Notes under the pieces: model-generated | Seen by the model: only the letters and a program-made list of their open reading frames with translations | Database searches by the model: none | Told to the model about the DNA's origin: nothing | Shown: piece after piece, positions 33,123-36,972 of the stretch | Layout of the letters: each line of letters starts with the position of its first letter | Position numbering within the stretch: the stretch's first letter is position 1 | Translations under genes and position numbers: made by a program | Assembly: GCA_937936805.1 (NCBI GenBank) | Contig: CALDDP010000249.1 | Span: forward strand, 1-36,972 | Origin: an uncultured Gammaproteobacteria bacterium | GTDB taxonomy: Bacteria > Pseudomonadota > Gammaproteobacteria > GCA-001735895 | Direction of reading: 5' to 3' | DNA length: 36,972 bases

Positions 33123-33146
33123 CCATTTTAGTCAGGATTGTATACT
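33115..33146 (+). promoter_or_regulatory. iscR promoter with type 1 IscR site
   Basis: TTGACC (33119-33124) and TATACT (33141-33146) with a 16-base spacer form a strong sigma70 promoter. Bases 33115-33139 match the E. coli type 1 IscR consensus (ATASYYGAC, central AT-rich part, YAGTCRRSTAT) at 22 of 25 positions; the mismatches are one in the middle and two near the right end. The site covers the -35 and most of the spacer, the position used for autorepression in E. coli. It also overlaps the last codons of the kinase gene. Confidence 0.8.
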
Positions 33147-33175
33147 GATGCGGTTTGACGTTAACCTCATTTACG

Positions 33176-33634
33176 ATGCGACTATCCACTAAAAGCCGTT
33201 ATGCAGTGACATCACTGCTCGACCTGGTAATGCATTCCGACCATGGTCCTGTCTCGCTCGCCGACATTTCCATCCGGCAGGGCATTTCACTCTCGTACCT
33301 GGAACAGTTGTTTGCCAAAATGCGGCGCAACAAGCTGGTAGTGAGCACCCGTGGCCCGGGTGGCGGTTACAGCCTGGGCGAGTCACCTGACCAGGTCTGC
33401 ATTGCGGATGTGATCAACGCGGTCGATGAGGAAATGCAGGTCGCCGACAAGGATGTAAGCAACGGCTCTCCGAGTTACGAGCCCTGTTTGACCGAGCAGT
33501 TGTGGCAGGAGCTGAGCACTGAAATTGAAAATTATCTGACCACGATTTCGCTCGCCGATATGATGCGTAATAACGAAGTACAGGAACTTTCCCGTGCGCA
33601 TGATTTGCGCCAGAAGCAACCCAAGCTTATTTAA
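33176..33634 (+). CDS. iscR: IscR-like Rrf2 regulator lacking most Fe-S ligands
   Basis: This 152-residue Rrf2-family regulator leads the isc operon. The winged helix is close to E. coli IscR (MRLSTKSRYAVTSLLDL, LADISIRQGISLSYLEQLFAKMRRN, VSTRGPGGGYSLG), including Glu43, which matters for site selection. It aligns with E. coli IscR without gaps up to residue 110, so positions compare directly. Of the [2Fe-2S] ligands C92, C98, C104 and H107, only C104 is kept; the others are K92, S98 and E107. Cluster binding in the normal way therefore looks impossible, and it may act as a permanent apo-form. ATG 33176 has no clear Shine-Dalgarno sequence. The C-terminal tail is shorter and lysine-rich. Confidence 0.9.
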   Translation: MRLSTKSRYAVTSLLDLVMHSDHGPVSLADISIRQGISLSYLEQLFAKMRRNKLVVSTRGPGGGYSLGESPDQVCIADVINAVDEEMQVADKDVSNGSPSYEPCLTEQLWQELSTEIENYLTTISLADMMRNNEVQELSRAHDLRQKQPKLI

Positions 33635-33638
33635 ACCG

Positions 33639-34787
33639 ATGCCCGTTTACCTCGACCATAACGCTACTTCACCGATGCACCCGGAAGTCGTGGATGCCAT
33701 GTTGCCGTTCCTGCAGAATCCGACCGGCAATCCATCGAGCCTGCACAGCTATGGTCGTATGGCGCGCTCAGCAATTGAATCGGCGCGCGCGGAAGTCGCA
33801 GTCCTGTTGGGCTGCTCGAGCCAGGCCGTGATTTTCACCTCGGGCGGAACCGAGGCGAATAACCTGCTGTTAAAAGGATATGTCGATAGCAGCATCGGTC
33901 GACCCATTGTCAGTACTGAAATAGAACATCCCAGCATTCTCGAGCCACTCAGGCAGCTGCAGGCTGAAGGGCAGGCCGTGGTTTTACTGAAACCTGATCA
34001 CGACGGGCGTATCGACCTGCAGTCGGCCAGCCCGGTTCTGGCCAGTGCCAATGCGCAATTGTTATCGATTATTTATGCCAATAACGAAACCGGTGTAATC
34101 CAGCCGGTTGCCGAGCTTGCAGCGATGGTCGATCGCGATTCCTGCCTCGTGCATAGTGATGCCACCCAGGCCGTAGGTAAAATACCGCTCGACATGGCGC
34201 AGCTGGATATCGATTCCCTCAGTTTCTCGGCCCACAAGCTACGCGGACCACAGGGTGTGGGGGCACTGATTGTCAATCGCAAACCGAGGAATATTCTGAT
34301 CAGCGGTGGGCACCAGGAAAATAATCTTCGCGGCGGTACCGAGAATGTCGCCGGGATTGTGGGATTAGGTAAGGCGGCGCGACTTGCACGACTTGAAATG
34401 GAGCAGAAAAAACACCACCTTACTGAACTGCGAGATCTTTTTGAAATCAGGCTGGCCGCCATTCCGGGCAGCGTCGTTTTCGGCCAGCAGGCACCACGAC
34501 TACCGAACACGACCTATTTTTCGTTGCCCTATTATCATGGCGAAACCCTGTTGATGGAGCTGGATCGGGCTGGTTTCGCTCTTTCCAGCGGATCGGCCTG
34601 TCAAAGCGCCGTGACCGCTCCCAGCCACGTACTCAAGGCAATGGACGTCGACGACAATCTCGCTTTAAACGCAGTTAGAGTAAGTTTTGGCATGAATAAC
34701 AGCCTGCAGGAAGTCGAAATGTTAGCTACGAAACTTCAGCAATTAGTAAACAAGTTGCCCACGGTAATCCGCCAGGCAGCGGTGTAG
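33639..34787 (+). CDS. cysteine desulfurase, IscS/NifS-like, without the IscS tail
   Basis: This 382-residue PLP enzyme takes sulfur from cysteine as a persulfide on its own Cys. Motifs are [24 protein letters not shown], the PLP lysine K200 in [12 protein letters not shown], and the catalytic Cys321 in [10 protein letters not shown]. coli IscS is 404 residues and ends with a tail that contacts IscU; this protein stops about 20 residues earlier, and its identity to IscS is modest. It is more like the general NifS/IscS-like class I group. ATG 33639 follows the iscR stop by four bases without a ribosome site of its own, so coupling is likely. The next gene is iscA, not iscU. Confidence 0.9.
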   Translation: MPVYLDHNATSPMHPEVVDAMLPFLQNPTGNPSSLHSYGRMARSAIESARAEVAVLLGCSSQAVIFTSGGTEANNLLLKGYVDSSIGRPIVSTEIEHPSILEPLRQLQAEGQAVVLLKPDHDGRIDLQSASPVLASANAQLLSIIYANNETGVIQPVAELAAMVDRDSCLVHSDATQAVGKIPLDMAQLDIDSLSFSAHKLRGPQGVGALIVNRKPRNILISGGHQENNLRGGTENVAGIVGLGKAARLARLEMEQKKHHLTELRDLFEIRLAAIPGSVVFGQQAPRLPNTTYFSLPYYHGETLLMELDRAGFALSSGSACQSAVTAPSHVLKAMDVDDNLALNAVRVSFGMNNSLQEVEMLATKLQQLVNKLPTVIRQAAV

Positions 34788-34797
34788 AGAGATACAA

Positions 34798-35121
34798 ATG
34801 GCAATCCATCTTAGCGATATTGCAGCATCCCGAGTGCAGCATTTTTTAGCCAACCGCGGCAAAGGCCTCGGCTTGCGTCTAGGTGTCAAAACTACCGGCT
34901 GCTCCGGGCTCGCCTATGTCATCGAATTTGTCGATGAGGTTCAGGATGACGATGAAGTGTTCGAGACCAAGGGAGTCAAGGTTGTGGTTGACAGGAAGAG
35001 CCTTGTTTTTCTAGATGGTACCGAGGTCGATTTTGCCAAGGTCGGGCTCAATGAAGGATTTCAGTTCAAGAATCCCAATGCCAAGGATGCCTGTGGCTGC
35101 GGCGAAAGCTTTACCATCTAA
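34798..35121 (+). CDS. iscA: iron-sulfur cluster assembly protein IscA
   Basis: This 107-residue A-type carrier delivers Fe-S clusters, particularly 4Fe-4S, to target enzymes. The three conserved cysteines are at 35 (TTGCSGLAY), 99 and 101 (CGCGESF), exactly the family spacing. [16 protein letters not shown] is the usual central block. It starts 10 bases after the desulfurase stop, in the position where iscU would normally come first. Confidence 0.96.
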   Translation: MAIHLSDIAASRVQHFLANRGKGLGLRLGVKTTGCSGLAYVIEFVDEVQDDDEVFETKGVKVVVDRKSLVFLDGTEVDFAKVGLNEGFQFKNPNAKDACGCGESFTI

Positions 35122-35139
35122 ATTCCAGACATCACTTCT

Positions 35140-35679
35140 ATGCAGTCCCCGGACCTTAGCCAGACTTATTTCGAGCTATTTGGAATAAACCCTGCTTTCG
35201 ATATCGATTGCAGCCGTTTACATGCCGAACAGCAGCGCCTGCAGGCTGCCTATCATCCCGACCGATACGTCAGCGCCAGTGAACACGATAAACGGGTTTC
35301 GGTGCAGGTAGCATCCTGGGTTAACCAGGCCTATGAAACGCTGCAGGATCCGGTAAAGCGTTCTCGTTATCTGCTGGAAATCAGTGGGGCCGATATTCCT
35401 GATGATTCGACGACAACCTCCGATACTGAATTTTTAATGGAGCAAATCGAATTGCGGGAGCAGGTCGAGTCCTGCCGGCATGGAGAAGGTGGTCTGCAGC
35501 GAAGTTACCAGATCGAAACACAGCTGGCGCACCGAGCAGACGAACTGGCCAGGGAATTCACTTCTCACTTTACAGCTGCCGAGCTTGACAAGGCCGTCGC
35601 CAGCAGCCGAAAAATGCAGTTCCTGCAGCGTATCCAGCAACAGTTATCCGAGCTTCAGTTCGAACTGGAGGAATCCTGA
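35140..35679 (+). CDS. hscB: Fe-S biogenesis J-domain co-chaperone HscB
   Basis: HscB is a J-protein that brings the IscU scaffold to HscA and stimulates its ATPase. The 179-residue protein has an N-terminal J domain with the HPD motif at 39-41 (AAYHPDRY), the linker segment [23 protein letters not shown], and a C-terminal three-helix region ([19 protein letters not shown]) that holds the IscU-binding face in E. coli. The family length is about 170. It overlaps the hscA ATG by one base. Confidence 0.94.
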   Translation: MQSPDLSQTYFELFGINPAFDIDCSRLHAEQQRLQAAYHPDRYVSASEHDKRVSVQVASWVNQAYETLQDPVKRSRYLLEISGADIPDDSTTTSDTEFLMEQIELREQVESCRHGEGGLQRSYQIETQLAHRADELAREFTSHFTAAELDKAVASSRKMQFLQRIQQQLSELQFELEES

Positions 35680-36972
35680 TGGCCCTGCTGCAGATATCTG
35701 AACCGGGTGAAGCAACCGCCCCCCATGCGCATCGCCACTCAGCGGGAATCGATCTCGGCACGACCAACTCGTTAGTGGCGACGCTGCGCAGTGGCGAGGC
35801 AGTTTGTTTACCCGATGAAAATGGGCGCAGTTTGTTGCCATCGATAGTCAACTTCGGTGACGCGCAAACCCTGGTGGGATACGAGGCGCAGGCGCTGCAA
35901 ATCAGCGATCCGCTGAACAGCATCGCTTCGATCAAGCGACTGATGGGTAGGGCCCGGGAAGACGTGATTCAACTTGGTGATGCCGTCCCCTATGAATTTG
36001 TTACCAGCGAAGGAAGCAACGTGCCGAGAATCCGTACTCGTAAGGGTGATCTGAGTGCGGTGGAAATATCTGCCGAAATTCTCAAAACATTGGCCTATCG
36101 CGCTACTCAAAGTATTGGCGGTGACCTGGACGGCGTCGTCATCACGGTACCGGCTTACTTTGACGATGCGCAACGCCAGGCAACACGCGACGCGGCGACC
36201 CTGGCCGGGTTAAATCTATTCCGCCTGTTGAATGAGCCCACCGCGGCTGCTGTCGCATACGGCCTCGACCGGGACACTGATGACCTGATTGCCGTTTATG
36301 ATCTCGGTGGTGGTACCTTCGACATCTCGATTCTGCGGCTTAACAGGGGCGTGTTTGAAGTCCTGGCAACCGGGGGAGATTCATCGCTGGGTGGCGATGA
36401 TATGGATCATGCGCTGGCAGAGTGGATCATCAGGCAGGGCGGGTTTGCCGATATCGATGCCAGAATGGCGCGCAATATCCTGCTGGCTGCTCGGCAGGCC
36501 AAGGAAAACCTCACTACGACCGCATCGGCCGATATTCTGATCGACTATCAGCAACAGCAGTGGAGTGGAACTATCGATCGACACCAGTTCGACGAATTAG
36601 TACGCCCACTGATCCAGAAAACCCTGACTGCCTGCAGGCGAGCTTTGCGAGATGCCGGAATCTCTAAAAACGATATCGGCCAGGTGGTCATGGTCGGAGG
36701 TTCGACCCGCGTACCTCTGGTGCAGTCGACCATAGCCGAGTTTTTCGAACGTGAACCCATGTGCGATCTTGATCCCGATAAGGTAGTCGCGATCGGCGCC
36801 GCGATACAGGCGGATATCCTGGCTGGAAACAAGCCAGACAGCGACATGCTCCTGCTCGACGTGCTGCCGTTATCGCTCGGCATAGAAACCATGGGTGGAT
36901 TGAGCGAAAAGATCATCAACCGGAATACCGCCATTCCGGTGGCCAGGGGGCAGGACTTCACCACCTTCAAGG
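35679..36972 (+). CDS. hscA: Fe-S chaperone HscA (Hsp70 type), 3' end outside window
   Basis: The reading frame is open from ATG 35679 to the last base, giving 431 codons of an expected roughly 620. The Hsp70 nucleotide-binding domain is complete: [12 protein letters not shown] near 29, [52 protein letters not shown], and [12 protein letters not shown]. The start of the substrate domain is visible ([18 protein letters not shown]). The N-terminal extension before the ATPase core ([17 protein letters not shown]) is typical of HscA as opposed to DnaK. HscA uses ATP to act on IscU bound through its LPPVK motif; no IscU is encoded in the visible operon. Confidence 0.95.
   Translation, partial: MALLQISEPGEATAPHAHRHSAGIDLGTTNSLVATLRSGEAVCLPDENGRSLLPSIVNFGDAQTLVGYEAQALQISDPLNSIASIKRLMGRAREDVIQLGDAVPYEFVTSEGSNVPRIRTRKGDLSAVEISAEILKTLAYRATQSIGGDLDGVVITVPAYFDDAQRQATRDAATLAGLNLFRLLNEPTAAAVAYGLDRDTDDLIAVYDLGGGTFDISILRLNRGVFEVLATGGDSSLGGDDMDHALAEWIIRQGGFADIDARMARNILLAARQAKENLTTTASADILIDYQQQQWSGTIDRHQFDELVRPLIQKTLTACRRALRDAGISKNDIGQVVMVGGSTRVPLVQSTIAEFFEREPMCDLDPDKVVAIGAAIQADILAGNKPDSDMLLLDVLPLSLGIETMGGLSEKIINRNTAIPVARGQDFTTFK

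Noticed and set aside
1-36972. Mobile elements, prophage genes, CRISPR arrays, tRNA or rRNA genes
   Set aside because: No transposase or integrase, no regularly spaced repeats and no cloverleaf or rRNA-like sequence was recognised on either strand.

Overview
The window reads as ordinary chromosome of a free-living, aerobic, probably marine Gammaproteobacterium. The evidence is the divergent suhB/trmJ pair close to an isc operon, aceK beside acs, a LexA repressor, LpoB, and LPP20-type outer-membrane lipoproteins. Coding density is high, with many 1-8 base gene overlaps. I see no tRNA, rRNA, CRISPR array, insertion sequence or phage gene. Genus and species cannot be read from the sequence.

Layout. 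1-3674: a tight plus-strand operon of three transporters (MFS tail, MATE, Fsr-like MFS) with an embedded sulfotransferase-like gene. 3655-7452: two head-to-head phosphoribosyltransferase paralogues, the second leading an operon with an AruH-like aminotransferase, the DNA repair glycosylase Tag and a CmcJ-type oxygenase-like gene. 7463-12229: OsmC-like protein, glycerate 2-kinase, propionyl-CoA synthetase (prpE) with two matching palindromic operators, and a CysB-like LysR regulator. 12358-15853: a minus-strand operon of four lipoproteins (LPP20, LpoB, COG3014, LPP20-like). 16147-17618: a ribbon-helix-helix protein followed by a soluble Ser/Thr kinase. 17731-26608: two-carbon metabolism, with a serine-glyoxylate type aminotransferase, a FAD/Fe-S 2-hydroxyacid dehydrogenase, an RraA-like aldolase, AceK and Acs, and a perfect FNR-type box between aceK and acs. 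26705-28850: SelO and a LexA with an unusual operator-like repeat array. 28890-33122: suhB and trmJ, then a Spy/CpxP-like protein with a Cpx-like two-component system. 33115-36972: an atypical isc operon (iscR, desulfurase, iscA, hscB, hscA), cut by the window end.

The metabolic genes fit growth on acetate, propionate, glyoxylate or 2-hydroxyacids. Acs and PrpE make acyl-CoAs, AceK sets the TCA/glyoxylate-shunt branch point, and the class V aminotransferase plus glycerate kinase move glyoxylate carbon toward phosphoglycerate.

The most unusual region is the isc operon. IscR aligns with the E. coli protein without gaps but keeps only one of the four [2Fe-2S] ligands (C104; positions 92, 98 and 107 are Lys, Ser and Glu). 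The cysteine desulfurase lacks the IscS C-terminal tail, and iscU is absent from its normal place. Even so, a near-consensus type 1 IscR site still covers a strong promoter in front of iscR. Other points of interest are the paired prpE operators, the four-part repeat at lexA, the Cpx-like repeats before the spy-like gene, and a repeated C-terminal motif in the kinase.
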